Shown here piece by piece: positions 28,718-38,613 of a DNA stretch of 64,000 nucleotides (positions are counted from its first letter, which is position 1; every line of letters begins with the position of its first letter). A program made the position numbers and the translations under genes. The DNA is from Porphyridium purpureum (lineage: Eukaryota > Rhodophyta > Bangiophyceae > Porphyridiales > Porphyridiaceae): contig VRMN01000002.1 of NCBI GenBank assembly GCA_008690995.1, positions 1,550,001 to 1,614,000 on the forward strand, given 5' to 3'. The notes beneath the pieces are model-generated. The model was not told where the DNA came from, searched no databases, and saw nothing but the letters and a program-made list of their open reading frames with translations.

Positions 28718-29776
28718 ATGCAGGCCACGTTGCGAGCGCAGTTTCGCACGCAATTTGGCGCCGATGCGGTCGAGACGCGGCAGAATCTAGTCGCTTGCAC
28801 GACGTACAGCCTGGACGAAAACGACGGCAGCAGTAGCAGTAGCACATGCGGTAGTAGCAACAGACGCGGCTGCGTGCACGTGCTGGATGTGGGCGCCGCC
28901 GACGATAAACTTGTGCTGCTGGCGAGTAGTGAGGAGACAGCTGGGCTGCTAGACGTGCGTTGGTTGCAGAGCGAAGTGCCACAGTTTGCTTGTGCTGGCT
29001 CTGATGGGGCAGTTCATATTTTCCAGGTATGTGATAATCGCGTGCAGACCCTAAATCGCCACCTACGCGCCGAGGGCGATGGCTTGGCGCTCTCCATCGA
29101 CGTGGAGGACACGCTTGCGACCCCTCGACTGTGCGTGAGCTACTCCGATGGTGCAGCGAGCGCGTATCAGCTCACGCCAGCGGCCGAACTGCAGCCGATA
29201 TGGAGCCGGGTGAGTTGTCACGAGCTGGAAACCTGGGTCGCGGCGTTTGACGCGTCACGGCCAAACGTAATGTATTCGGGTGGTGACGACGGCCGTCTGC
29301 TAGGATGGGATTTGAGACAACCGCCCGGCGTATCCGCGTCAGATGCGATCTTTCGCGTTAATCGCGCTCACAGCATGGTCGGAGTCACCACCGTGAGCTC
29401 GCATGCCGCTTTCCCGCACATGATAATTAGTGGCGGCTACGACGACTGTATGAAAGTGTGGGATGTACGCTCCAGTCGCGCGGAACTGAGCGATCTCAAC
29501 CTTGGCGGTGGGGTATGGAGAATCAAACACCATCCGGAACGGCCTTGGGTCATGCTCGCTGCGTGCATGTATGACGGCGTCAAGGTTGTGACTCTAAATC
29601 GCGAATCGGGCGACGCTCTGAACTGTGTACTCGAATACAAGCGACACGAGTCCATCGCGTACGGTGTTTCGTGGATTAATTCCAGTGAAGATAAGTCGCA
29701 CCGCCTGAACCTGAACGCAGATATCTTGAGCGCGTCTTTCTATGACCGCGCGCTGCACCGTTGGTCAGTGGAGTGA
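28718..29776 (+). CDS. DPH7: diphthine methyltransferase (WD-repeat)
   Basis: 352 residues with WD40 repeats throughout. Diagnostic DPH7 stretches are CHELETWVAAFDAS followed by YSGGDDGRLLGWDLR, the HSMVGVTTV segment, SGGYDDCMKVWDVR, and GGGVWRIKHHPERP near residue 262 ending in LLAACMYDG-type sequence. Family role: hydrolysis of methylated diphthine on elongation factor 2, allowing the final amidation in diphthamide synthesis in the cytosol. Length is close to animal and yeast DPH7 (about 390-450), slightly short. It follows Mfd on the same strand after 163 bp and precedes the next gene by 69 bp. Confidence 0.88.
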   Translation: MQATLRAQFRTQFGADAVETRQNLVACTTYSLDENDGSSSSSTCGSSNRRGCVHVLDVGAADDKLVLLASSEETAGLLDVRWLQSEVPQFACAGSDGAVHIFQVCDNRVQTLNRHLRAEGDGLALSIDVEDTLATPRLCVSYSDGAASAYQLTPAAELQPIWSRVSCHELETWVAAFDASRPNVMYSGGDDGRLLGWDLRQPPGVSASDAIFRVNRAHSMVGVTTVSSHAAFPHMIISGGYDDCMKVWDVRSSRAELSDLNLGGGVWRIKHHPERPWVMLAACMYDGVKVVTLNRESGDALNCVLEYKRHESIAYGVSWINSSEDKSHRLNLNADILSASFYDRALHRWSVE

Positions 29777-29845
29777 TCCTTAGGTCCGGGGTAGTACTGC
29801 ACACACTGCCGCGGGCGTGCGGGTGCCCGCTCTCGCTGGGCCAAC

Positions 29846-30628
29846 ATGGACGTAGATAATGCGGAAGAGACGTCGAAGATCCAGGCGTGGGTCGCTCGCG
29901 CGCGACACGCGGGACACGGTGAAGCGTGGCGCGCGCTGGTATACTGTGGCTCTGGGTTTGTGACCGGTGCGTGCGCCGCAGTCGCATATACCGTCGCCGG
30001 ACGCACCCACACGCACAACTGGGTCGGATGGCTGCTGGGACGTGCAGCATGCGGTGCTTATTTTACCGGGTTTGGCGTGCTGAACGGGCTCGGCCTGTGG
30101 GGGATTCAAGCCGCAACTCGGGTGCTTGGCGGCGTGGAACCGATTCTCGAGTCATTGCTGGACATCTTGATCTCGCCGCTGCGCCGGGCCATTCGCACGG
30201 CTTCTCCCGGCAAGGACAACACGATGTCCCTGGACGAAATGCGTCAAGTTATTGCGGATCAGGAGAAAAAAGTGAAAGCGAGCGAAGGAGAAGTTTCAAG
30301 ACAAGATTCGAGACTTTTCAAACTAACAAAGTGGATCAGCCATAAAGTCGTCGAACTTTTCGTCGGCCAGGTCGAGGCTGCACTCGTATCATCGGCGCTA
30401 GATCGGGTCGCACCGGGCGATTCAAGCACAAGCAGAGTTGCCCTAAGCGAGACGCTCATCGTCTCGATTCGCACGATTGCCCTCAACGCCATGCTGGGAC
30501 CAATGGAACGCTTCATCTTTCTTTCCAAGCTCGCCCTAGGCGCCGAAGCAGTGCTGGTTTTTGTTCTGCCTTTCATTCTGCAAGCGAGAGGGGCAAGCAC
30601 ACGCGAGGTCTTGCGTTCCGTACAATAA
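29846..30628 (+). CDS. unknown membrane protein
   Basis: 260 residues, ATG start, no recognised family. Hydrophobic segments are visible near 30-51 (YCGSGFVTGACAAVAYTVA), 62-87 (WLLGRAACGAYFTGFGVLN) and 225-250 (ALGAEAVLVFVLPFIL). Between them lies a charged helical stretch, including a DEMRQVIADQEKKVKASEGEV coiled-coil-like segment near 131-151. The first two segments are rich in small residues and glycine. It ends 27 bp before the stop codon of the convergent gene. Clean frame length and ATG context support it as real, but I cannot assign a function or compartment. Confidence 0.65.
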   Translation: MDVDNAEETSKIQAWVARARHAGHGEAWRALVYCGSGFVTGACAAVAYTVAGRTHTHNWVGWLLGRAACGAYFTGFGVLNGLGLWGIQAATRVLGGVEPILESLLDILISPLRRAIRTASPGKDNTMSLDEMRQVIADQEKKVKASEGEVSRQDSRLFKLTKWISHKVVELFVGQVEAALVSSALDRVAPGDSSTSRVALSETLIVSIRTIALNAMLGPMERFIFLSKLALGAEAVLVFVLPFILQARGASTREVLRSVQ

Positions 30629-30655
30629 ACTTTCACTGCGAGAATTTCGCTCGCT

Positions 30656-32665
30656 CTACTGCTCTATGAACATCAGTGCCTTTTGCTCCAGCCTTTTGAC
30701 CTCAGGTGACCTGAAATGACGCTCCATCAGCGGGCGTTTTGCAACTTTCAGCACGGGGACAGCCGCAGGCAAGCCCCAACCGCGAGGTTCGTCCTGAGTC
30801 AGCTTGCCTCGTTCCTTTTGCCCTCCCAAACGAACAAAAGGGGCCTCGCTTTCCTCCCGCGGTGGCTCGTACAGACCTACAGTCTTGACGCCCGCTTGAA
30901 ACTTGGGCAATCGTCTTGTCCTGTCGTCATCAAGTTGCGGTGCCTCGTCTGAAATACCAGAGCGCGGCAACTTCGCTGCTTCTACTCGCGCCAATCCGGC
31001 GAGAGATGATTCTGTTTCGGATTCTCCAGTCCGTGAATCCTTGCTCTCAAGCGAAGCATTCATTTGCGGCAAAACATTTGGCCGAGAATGACCGGCTTCG
31101 GCTTCATCATCATATCCCGGATTCCACGTGCCCAAGACCGGCTGAAGAACGATACTGGGGACAGGGGGGCCTGCCAAGGCAGATTCGGCGTCGACGTGAT
31201 TCAGTGGTGGTGCCAAAATGAAATCGTGCATTTCGCTCGGTGGCCAAGCTCCCCAATCCACATTCTCGTGTCCATCCAGACTCGAACTTCCTGCGCAGGG
31301 CTGCTCCAGAGAAAGATATCTCCGGGGATCCGCGCAGGATGCACCCGTGGCGTCCGTTTCATACCGACTTTGCGAAGCGTGCAGCGGAACGGCGGCAGGG
31401 GTACGCATAACGTTACTGTCGAAGTCTTCCGCAAATCCACCCATTGCCATGGTCCCCTGTCGCTGCTCTTTCGTGCGCGAGCCCAACCGCAAAGATTCCG
31501 GTGAGAATGGCAGCGACGTGGAGGGCCCATTATCCCGGAATGGCTGGTAAGGCACAGAGTCGCTTGAAGGAGTTGCAGTCGGCATAGAACGTTGTACCAC
31601 CGCTGATACCGTGTCATGAATGTCGCTATCTCCAGACGGCAACGTCACGTCACGCGAAGGTTGCCGATCCGAACCGACTGTTGTCAATTCAAGTGTTGAA
31701 CGGACGGGCACGGGCCATGGTTGATTTTGCCCCGTTGGGGGAGCGCGGCGTAAGGTGGAGTCTCGAACAGTAAGCGGATGCTGCCCAGATCCAACGAATG
31801 GTTCCTTTGGCGCGGCGCGTCCCACATGCTTACGCTCTCCCGGCAAACAAAACTCGTCTAAAGCATTGATCATAAAGAGATCCTTACCCCCTCCGACGGG
31901 GCGGGGTGGCACTGAAGTGATGGAAGAGGGTGCTCCATGCGCTGCGTGCTGCTGCTTTTGCACAAATTCCTGCCTGATCCTGGCCAAGTTCCTACGCGCC
32001 TTTCCGTCGCGCGCGATGGCTCGCTTTCTGTGCGACGCAGAACCAGCACACGCGTGCACGATCGAATGGATGAATTGTTTTTCACATGTTTGCACCCATA
32101 CGTGAAGAGACTCAATGCATGCATCAGAATCGCGCTCTTAGCCTCGTTCACAAAATCCGTACCGAAAGTCAGGCACAAGAAGCATTCATTCCCGATCGAC
32201 GTGCCACGGCAGCAAGTCCGCTACCCTTCAAACGAGGCCTCTAAACCTCTGCATGTGTCTTCATACATTCCTGGCCAGAAAAGCACGCCGCACGAGCATG
32301 CATACAAGATTGAGCAGGGGTCCGCACATCATCTTGCGTCCGGAGCGCACCATCTCGATGCAAGTACATCACGTATTCAACGCAGCGACACGACGCAGGA
32401 CTCAAAGGGAGGCAAAGGAGATCCACCTCGATCATTCATGAAAGCATGAATAAATGAATCAATGCACACATGCATGCATAGATGCATTTGTATACACTTA
32501 CCGTTCGCCGCCGTTCCACCGCTTCATCAGATTCGTCTCTAGCCTCTTCCCCCTCTCCCGTTCGTCGTCTTTCACCCCCCTTCCAACCTCTTTCTTCACT
32601 TGCTGCACTTTCTGCACACGCCTCCAAAAATTGTCGCCTGCATTCTGTGTTCCGTCAAAAACCAT
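30656..32665 (-). CDS. unknown low-complexity protein, probably two exons
   Basis: Exon 2 (30656-32027) supplies 457 codons of Ser/Pro/Glu-rich, apparently disordered sequence opening with basic RKRAIARDGKARRNLARIR and ending MERHFRSPEVKRLEQKALMF. No ATG suits the start of this frame. A consensus donor (G|GTAAGTG, exon end at 32502) and an acceptor (CACAG|A, exon start at 32027) join it in frame to exon 1, giving 511 residues from the ATG at 32665 or 465 from the ATG at 32527. The longer exon 1 reads as a charged helix (NFWRRVQKVQQVKKEVGRGV). The start is uncertain because GTACAGT lies only 5 bp upstream of the first ATG. Function unknown. Confidence 0.55.
32028..32501 (-). other. candidate spliceosomal intron (474 bp)
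   Basis: The GT donor lies in GGTAAGTG, read on the minus strand, with an AG acceptor in CGCACAG. Exon phases match (two bases plus one base make an Arg codon). The interval contains stops in the host frame. Confidence 0.5.
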
Positions 32666-32669
32666 AGAA

Positions 32670-32676
32670 GTACAGT
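32670..32676. promoter_or_regulatory. GTACAGT promoter element and nearby TATA tract
   Basis: Exact heptamer between the unknown minus-strand gene and CDK, 192 bp upstream of the CDK ATG. A TATATATATAT tract at 32704-32714 lies about 28 bp beyond it on the CDK side. Confidence 0.5.
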
Positions 32677-32868
32677 TTTCTTATAGTAAAAGAGCCCCAT
32701 TTTTATATATATATTTTTGCGAGGGTTATCTTAAAATGTTCGAGGAAAGAACCGCCAGTAGACGTGGGGAAAGGTAGAGGAGGGGGGGAAAGGTGGGAGT
32801 CAGTGGGCTGGCTGGTATGGGTGTAGAGGGGGATGTCTGGGTTGTGACAGGGACGTACTGAGGGAAGG

Positions 32869-33789
32869 ATGGATCGTTTCGTGGCGCCGGAAAAGATAGG
32901 GGAGGGGACTTATGGGGTTGTGTATAAAGCGCGACGGCGGGATTCAGACGGCGTGGTGGCGCTGAAGAAAATCCGGCTCGATCAGCAGGATGAGGGAGTC
33001 CCGTCGACGGCGATTCGTGAGATTTCGATCCTCAAGGAGCTCCAGCACCCGAATATTGTGAACTTGACAGACGTGGAGCACTGCGAGAATAAGCTGTACC
33101 TGGTCTTTGAGTACTTGGACCAGGACCTGAAGAGATACATGGACAGTTGTGCCAGCACGGGCGGGCTGCCTCCGAGGCTCATCAAGAGCTACCTTTATCA
33201 GATCCTCAGCGGAATCGCATATTGTCACTCGCACCGCGTGCTTCATCGCGATCTCAAGCCGCAGAACTTGCTGATCGACCGATGGGGAATCCTCAAGCTG
33301 GCCGACTTTGGACTCGCGCGCGCCTTTGGAATTCCTGTCCGGCATTACACGCATGAAGTTGTCACCCTGTGGTATCGCGCACCGGAAATCCTGCTGGGTG
33401 CACGTAAGTACTCCACGCCCGTCGATATTTGGTCCATAGGTTGTATCTTTGCCGAAATGGTGACCCGGCAGCCTCTCTTTCCAGGCGACAGCGAAATCGA
33501 TGAGCTTTACAAGATTTTCCGCACGCTTGGCACCCCGCACGAGGATATATGGCAGGGTGTTCGCGAGTTGCCCGATTACAAACCGACGTTCCCCAATTGG
33601 CCGCGTCGCCCCATCAGCGACACTGTGAAGGGGCTTGACGAGGCCGGTACTGACCTGCTGTGCCAAATGCTCGTCTACGAACCTGGACGGCGCATTTCAG
33701 CGCGCGCGGCCCTGAATCACAGATATTTTGCCGATTTGGATCCGAACAGGCTGCGCACAGATACGCCTCTCTTCCCCGAGACGGCTTGA
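32869..33789 (+). CDS. CDKA: cyclin-dependent kinase, PSTAIRE type (CDK1/CDKA)
   Basis: 306 residues, a complete CDK1/2-like kinase. Glycine loop [11 protein letters not shown], cyclin-binding helix PSTAIRE at 45-51, catalytic [19 protein letters not shown], activation-loop threonine in [17 protein letters not shown], then [12 protein letters not shown]. The inhibitory Thr-Tyr pair typical of CDK1 is in the glycine loop (GTYG). Length equals the family norm. By family it drives G1/S and G2/M with cyclins. The perfect PSTAIRE and size make this the cell-cycle CDK rather than a CDK5- or CDK7-class protein. Confidence 0.95.
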   Translation: MDRFVAPEKIGEGTYGVVYKARRRDSDGVVALKKIRLDQQDEGVPSTAIREISILKELQHPNIVNLTDVEHCENKLYLVFEYLDQDLKRYMDSCASTGGLPPRLIKSYLYQILSGIAYCHSHRVLHRDLKPQNLLIDRWGILKLADFGLARAFGIPVRHYTHEVVTLWYRAPEILLGARKYSTPVDIWSIGCIFAEMVTRQPLFPGDSEIDELYKIFRTLGTPHEDIWQGVRELPDYKPTFPNWPRRPISDTVKGLDEAGTDLLCQMLVYEPGRRISARAALNHRYFADLDPNRLRTDTPLFPETA

Positions 33790-34060
33790 CACCCAGACGT
33801 GAGCTCCAATATACCCTTTACTTTCGCTTTGATTTCTGTTGCTCTTATTGTTGTTCTCGTTTATGTTGATATTGATTTCATTGAATGTGACTTATCTGAC
33901 AACATCTTTGAGCATGAGCTTTAGACAGGCAAACGTACATGCTTTCGAGATACGCACCTAACTTTGACTATCTCTACAGTGTTCTATTCCTGCGACAGGG
34001 TTTGCGGCACTTCGCTGAGCTCGATTTCTAAACCACGGACATCGGATGAACCTGCGTCCA
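33790..34060. other. convergent spacer
   Basis: 271 bp between converging stop codons; T-rich just after the CDK. No gene is visible. Confidence 0.5.
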
Positions 34061-35350
34061 CTAATCCTTGAAAAAGGGATGTTCCTTGCGAAGTTGCGAT
34101 GCCGGTTTGAAAGAGTCTGGTCCCATACTCCCCGCGCAAATTAGATTCTGCACAAAAGACCAGCCTGCGCCATTGTTCTCATCCAAAAGGCGAATGCCCA
34201 TCTTCCAGCGCGGCTCAGCCTCACAGTACGACCGGAACTGACCCAAGTCGTACTCATATACATCCTCAAAGAGCCTCTTAAACGTCTCCTGGTTTGCCGA
34301 CTCTGCCTGCGGAGTGCTTTCGCCCGGCTCATCCGACAAGAAGCTAAAGATGATCTCCAGAAAGCTGTACCCAAGCGCCTTCAGGTCATCATTCTGGAAA
34401 AACCGGGTCAGCGCTTCCGGACTCACGGCGCCCTTCTCACGGGCGAGGCGCAAGCTCTGATCGTCCAGTTCGGACAGCTGCTGTGCGAAGCCAAGATCGC
34501 GCACCTTGCAGTCAAACAGCGTCGGCGTGGTCTCGTCAAGCGTGTTGACGAGCAGCGATGCAGGACCGAGTGAGCGGTGAACAATGCCGCGGTCATGCAG
34601 AAACCCGACCGCTTCAAGAGCTTCGCTGATGAGCTTGATTAAGAAGAGCTTCTTGCGGCGGAACGCAAGGTCCGGGAACACAAAGTCGAGATAGTTTTGC
34701 GTCTGCTTGTAATTCCTGAGGTTGGCAAGTGTTCTGGTGCCCTCCCAGCGAAAAACGAGCCAAGGACTTCCCTCGTCTGGCACCTTTCCTGCAGAGGGAA
34801 ATGAGCCAGCCCATTTTTTCTGGAACTCGGCCGTGGAAAACCCAGATCCTTTGAAACTACCAAGCAGCGTCGCGACTGGTAACTCAGACATCGAGTCCTG
34901 CGTCAAATCATACAGCCTCTCGTAGATCTTCGCCTCGTTCACCGCCAGCTCGAGCCCTTGCGGCAGGAACTCCTTCAAAAGCACACGCGAATTTCGGCGC
35001 GGCCCGACCGTAATCTTTGCCTCGTACAATCTCACCGATACACCCGAGCTCTCGACAGTCCGTTGCGGCTGTGTCGGGTCTCGCTTTTGGTAATACTCCC
35101 ATTCCGTCACTTCGTAGTAACCTTGCTGCCCACACTGCCTCAAGATCTGAAAGTCAGACGTCGAGAAACGAGCCAAAGCGCACGATATCCTTGTCGACGT
35201 GTGTGAGGTGGGCTGAACCCTTTTCTTTGATGCTTGGCGAAAGCCGCGCGCCTCCAACGTCCTCACAGAGCCCGCATGCGTTACCGTTCTGCGCGTCACG
35301 AAGGATGCGTCAGTTGAGCGCGTGCCGCCGCACACTACAAATCCCATCAT
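34061..35350 (-). CDS. plastid-type pseudokinase
   Basis: 429 residues. The first ~60 residues are rich in Arg/Ser/Thr with few acids, like a transit peptide. The body is a divergent protein-kinase fold: beta-3 lysine K126 (RVLLKEF), the long insert before SPWLVFRWEGTRTLANL, then GIVHRSLGPASLLV where the catalytic HRD is HRS (S260), and DLG at 285-287 for DFG. The usual APE region is weak. Loss of the catalytic Asp argues against normal phosphotransfer. It resembles an uncharacterised plant chloroplast kinase-like family from memory; I cannot verify that. The ATG at 35350 has a second ATG immediately after it. Confidence 0.7.
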   Translation of the reverse strand: MMGFVVCGGTRSTDASFVTRRTVTHAGSVRTLEARGFRQASKKRVQPTSHTSTRISCALARFSTSDFQILRQCGQQGYYEVTEWEYYQKRDPTQPQRTVESSGVSVRLYEAKITVGPRRNSRVLLKEFLPQGLELAVNEAKIYERLYDLTQDSMSELPVATLLGSFKGSGFSTAEFQKKWAGSFPSAGKVPDEGSPWLVFRWEGTRTLANLRNYKQTQNYLDFVFPDLAFRRKKLFLIKLISEALEAVGFLHDRGIVHRSLGPASLLVNTLDETTPTLFDCKVRDLGFAQQLSELDDQSLRLAREKGAVSPEALTRFFQNDDLKALGYSFLEIIFSFLSDEPGESTPQAESANQETFKRLFEDVYEYDLGQFRSYCEAEPRWKMGIRLLDENNGAGWSFVQNLICAGSMGPDSFKPASQLRKEHPFFKD

Positions 35351-35681
35351 TCAAGCACCACCATTCGGAACCTGCTGGCTTTTCCTCTCTCCCTTGAGTT
35401 CCAAGTCAACAACAAGCCTGACGAATGCGCTACGCTCAACCTGCATGGAAACCAGAAACCGCCGAAACCGAATAAACCGAATAAACCGAATAAACCGAAT
35501 AAACCGAATAAACCGAATAAACCGAATAAACCGAATAAACCGAATAAACCGAATAAACCGAATAAACCGAATAAACCGAATAAACCGAATAAACCGAATA
35601 AACCGAATAAACCGAATAAACCGAAGCATTCGACCAGATGTCTTGAGCTGCAACCAGCCGAAGCGAGACACGGCCGTCAAG
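35351..35681. other. divergent spacer holding a minisatellite
   Basis: 331 bp between the pseudokinase start and the oxidoreductase start. Roughly half is the 9-bp array at 35471-35623. No GTACAGT element is present. Confidence 0.6.
35471..35623. repeat. 17 x 9-bp minisatellite (AATAAACCG)
   Basis: Seventeen head-to-tail copies with no visible variant, preceded by a partial AAACCG. The plus frame shared with the downstream oxidoreductase reads Asn-Arg-Ile repeats without a stop, and two minus frames are also open, which explains several long spurious frames here. Confidence 0.9.
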
Positions 35682-36908
35682 ATGCCGCTGGCTCTCGTGG
35701 ATGTTGCGATCATCGGCGCTGGACTGTCGGGCCTCACGTGCGCGAATATTCTGCAGCGCGCTGGCTTGCAAGTGGTAGTGATTGAAAAGTCGCGCGGGTA
35801 CGGAGGCCGCGCCGCGACGAAGCGGATTGGCACGTCGGCTACGAGCTCGGAGCGCGCAGACCATGGGTTGCGGTTTTTGAAAAGAGCCAGAAACACAGCA
35901 GAGTCCAGATATAGCTGTGAGGATGCGCTGCAAGCACAGCTGACCGATCGGCTCGTCAAGCAAGGCGTGCTGACCTCATGGCCTGCGCAAGTCCAACATT
36001 TTCGAAAGACCGGTGTCACGACGGTTCTCAAGGACGGGGACCCTGATGTGCAGCTCTACGTCGCGCCCGAAGGAGCAAACAGTATTGGTAAGGCACTTGC
36101 TTTAAATACGAACGTGTGGCTTGATCAGCGCCTTGTGCGCATGCGAGGTTCGGGCAACTTCGTTGACCCGTGGCAATTGGAGCTCGAAAGCACGATCGAG
36201 AACTCGGTGTACCCGCAGAGACTTTCGGCGCGAAGCGTAGTTTTTTCATGCCCTCCAGAACAATCGGCCGAGATTCTGCGACGCGGGGCCAATGCTGCCT
36301 CCAAAAGTACGCTGGAGGCACTGGACGGCGTCAAGTACGACAAGTGCATTGCAGCCATGTGTGCCATCGCGGATTCCGATTCGCTTCCGCGCGAGCTAGC
36401 GTCATTCCAGTGCGCGAGCTTTGAATCTCACCCGCTGCTTGCGTGGGCACAGCTAGAATCATCCAAGCGTAGGCAGAAACATGCCGTTTTAACTGTGCAT
36501 TCAAGCGCGCAGTTTGGCGAGGAGCATTTTGATAACATTGAGGCGCTCCCGGCTGCCGGTGAGACGCTACTACAGACGGCACTTCGACACCTAGGCGTCA
36601 CCGACACGGACGCATCTTTTAAGCGGGTGGCACGGGACCGTCTCGTAGCGCATCGATGGAAGTACGCGTTTGTGCGCAAACCGTATTCCGGTGGCTCCTT
36701 CCTGAGCGACGAGCTCGACGCGTCACTGGTGTTTTGCGGAGACTGGTGCCGTGCGGCATCAGAAGCAGACAAGCCAGCGACCTTGCCGTCAAAATCAAAC
36801 GTGGACGCTGCGCATGATACGGAGCACGCCGGGTTTGCCCTCGCTTCAGGTCAAGATGCCGCCAACCACGTTCTGTGTCGCCTCCAGCAGCCAAAGCCAA
36901 GTCTGTAG
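35682..36908 (+). CDS. renalase-like FAD-dependent oxidoreductase
   Basis: 408 residues from the ATG at 35682. The N-terminus is a dinucleotide-binding fold: DVAIIGAGLSGLTCANIL, then VVVIEKSRGYGGRAATKR, the amine-oxidase/renalase FAD fingerprint. The C-terminus has the second FAD contact: RWKYAFVRKPY, LVFCGDWC and a final GFALASGQDAANHVL helix. It matches cyanobacterial and plant renalase-like NAD(P)/FAD oxidoreductases; substrate unknown. An in-frame ATG at 35445 would add 79 residues made largely of Asn-Arg-Ile repeats from the minisatellite; I treat that as untranslated or non-essential, but it cannot be ruled out. Confidence 0.8.
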   Translation: MPLALVDVAIIGAGLSGLTCANILQRAGLQVVVIEKSRGYGGRAATKRIGTSATSSERADHGLRFLKRARNTAESRYSCEDALQAQLTDRLVKQGVLTSWPAQVQHFRKTGVTTVLKDGDPDVQLYVAPEGANSIGKALALNTNVWLDQRLVRMRGSGNFVDPWQLELESTIENSVYPQRLSARSVVFSCPPEQSAEILRRGANAASKSTLEALDGVKYDKCIAAMCAIADSDSLPRELASFQCASFESHPLLAWAQLESSKRRQKHAVLTVHSSAQFGEEHFDNIEALPAAGETLLQTALRHLGVTDTDASFKRVARDRLVAHRWKYAFVRKPYSGGSFLSDELDASLVFCGDWCRAASEADKPATLPSKSNVDAAHDTEHAGFALASGQDAANHVLCRLQQPKPSL

Positions 36909-38613
36909 ATGTAAGGGATTTACGTCTATTGCTGTATTACAGGACGCACCGGTTGAAAAGTGGTACCGCTTCTCGATCGTGTGCCCATGCGGATGCGTGT
37001 TGCGGTCGCGCGGCAGAATCGGGCACGCGAACCAGCGAAAGAGGCATGCGGGACGGAACCGAGATGCACCATTCCGGAAAGACGCCCCTGCCATGAAGCT
37101 TGAGACCGCAATCCCCTTTTTCATTTGTTGAGTGACGGGGTTCTGCGAAGAAACACGAGCCCATCTCGGCTGTGCTGCATGCATCACACAGACAACGACA
37201 TCGGGAATATGCGGAACAAACGCTTTGTGTGCGGAACAGGAACTATGCAAGACTGAGTTTGCTGCATTTCTTGACCGGTCATAAGCTGAACGTGTTGAAG
37301 GGGAGGATAAACCGGGTAGAAGAAGAACGCTGTTCTGCGCTTTGTTGGGTGTGTAGCGTGAGAAGGTGGAAAATGCCTTGGAGCACGCTTCGAACTGTTG
37401 TTTGAATTCATGATTCTGTGCAACGCAATGCGCGACTCGCGTAGCCACCCTCGGCCTTTGCCGAGTGGGCGGAGAAAGTGGCTGGGTGTCACGTGCTCGA
37501 AGTTCCCCCGATGACCGTTCTGGACGAGCTCAAGAGCGCGGGCGTTCATTGTTTTCATCCAGGCCATTATTCAGTGTGTGGCTGTCATGGGAAAGCAATC
37601 TTCTCGAGCGCGAACGTTTCCGCTGTTGCGCAATCGAGGGCGTGAGACCAGATATCTTTCCGGAGCAGAACAGTCGTCGCTGAGTGGAGCGTGGCTGTGC
37701 GGAAATGTCCAAAACACTCGTCAGTATGTTGTGGGATTTCGGAACGCGTCGCCCGTCAGACAGACAGATGAGTAGCGTGACCAAGAAATGCTGGTCACTC
37801 AACTTGCCATAGCATCGCCGGCGTGCGAAAGTCCGGTCCGACAGCGGTGGAGGACCACGCAGTGGAAGTTGAGACGGGCTTTGGTGAGTCTGATAGATTG
37901 CGGCTGGTGGCAAATGTGTTGCGGAATGGGTTCCGCTCCTGATGTTGTCGCTCGATTGCCCGGTAGGCGATTTGAACAAAAGGACTACGCGACATGACCT
38001 GTCTAGGGACGTCTTTTCTTGCACAAGCAATAGGAGCGCAGATGTGCCGTTGCATATCCGTGTGTAATTTTTGTGCCCTGTTGTGACTCTTCTACAGGTG
38101 CGTTGGTTCCGGTGGCAAAATCTTTGACAGTCGTCTGCACCATTCTACTTTTTCCCTCGGCGCGTTCCGTGCTGTGCCGTGCCGTGCCGCCTGCAAGAGC
38201 CCCTCAGACTCCTTGCTCCACTCGATGCGGCGCAGCTCGTGTGACCACGCCGTCTTACACTCCTATTTCTCGCGGCTCCGCAAAATATGAGAACCGCAAA
38301 TGTAAGCACGTGATCCGGTGCCCGGCTGGAGCTGGAGCGAATTTGGTGGACGCAGAGCGCGACAGCGCGACATGTGATGTGCGATGTGCGACGTCACAAC
38401 AGACGCCCTGCGCGGCACGTCATGATGGCGGTGCAACCAGTCTGTGCTGCCTACAAAAGAAGGAAGGGTTTGGCGCAAAAGCAGAAGCTGACGCGCCAGA
38501 GCGCGCTGTCGTTTCACGAACGCCTGTTGGCAGAAGGGACAAGAAAAGGATAGACCCGGCGTCCCGGTCGCCAAGCGAGGAACAGCGACAACAGCCTCAG
38601 ATAGAAAGGAAGA
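36909..38613. other. gene-poor gap, 1.7 kb
   Basis: No recognisable protein, RNA gene or promoter heptamer. The only frame with an ATG and plausible composition is 37587-37775 (62 residues). Longer frames at 36846-37448 (-) and 38073-38630 (+) have random-like composition and poor starts. Confidence 0.5.
37587..37775 (+). CDS. possible small protein with myristoylation-like start
   Basis: A 62-residue frame beginning MGKQSS, which fits the MGxxx(S/T) N-myristoylation pattern, in the middle of an otherwise empty 1.7 kb. No homology is recognised. Open-frame length is within chance, so this is a weak call. Confidence 0.15.
   Translation: MGKQSSRARTFPLLRNRGRETRYLSGAEQSSLSGAWLCGNVQNTRQYVVGFRNASPVRQTDE

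Noticed and set aside
35322-36031. Long open frames through the 9-bp array reading Asn-Arg-Ile on the plus strand and Tyr-Ser-Val or Phe-Ile-Arg on the minus strand
   Set aside because: They are a by-product of a 9-bp unit that has only one stop-containing frame per strand. Only the downstream FAD protein shows conserved sequence.
36846-37448. 200-codon minus-strand frame
   Set aside because: Composition is random-like, no family is recognised, and it overlaps the end of the FAD oxidoreductase.
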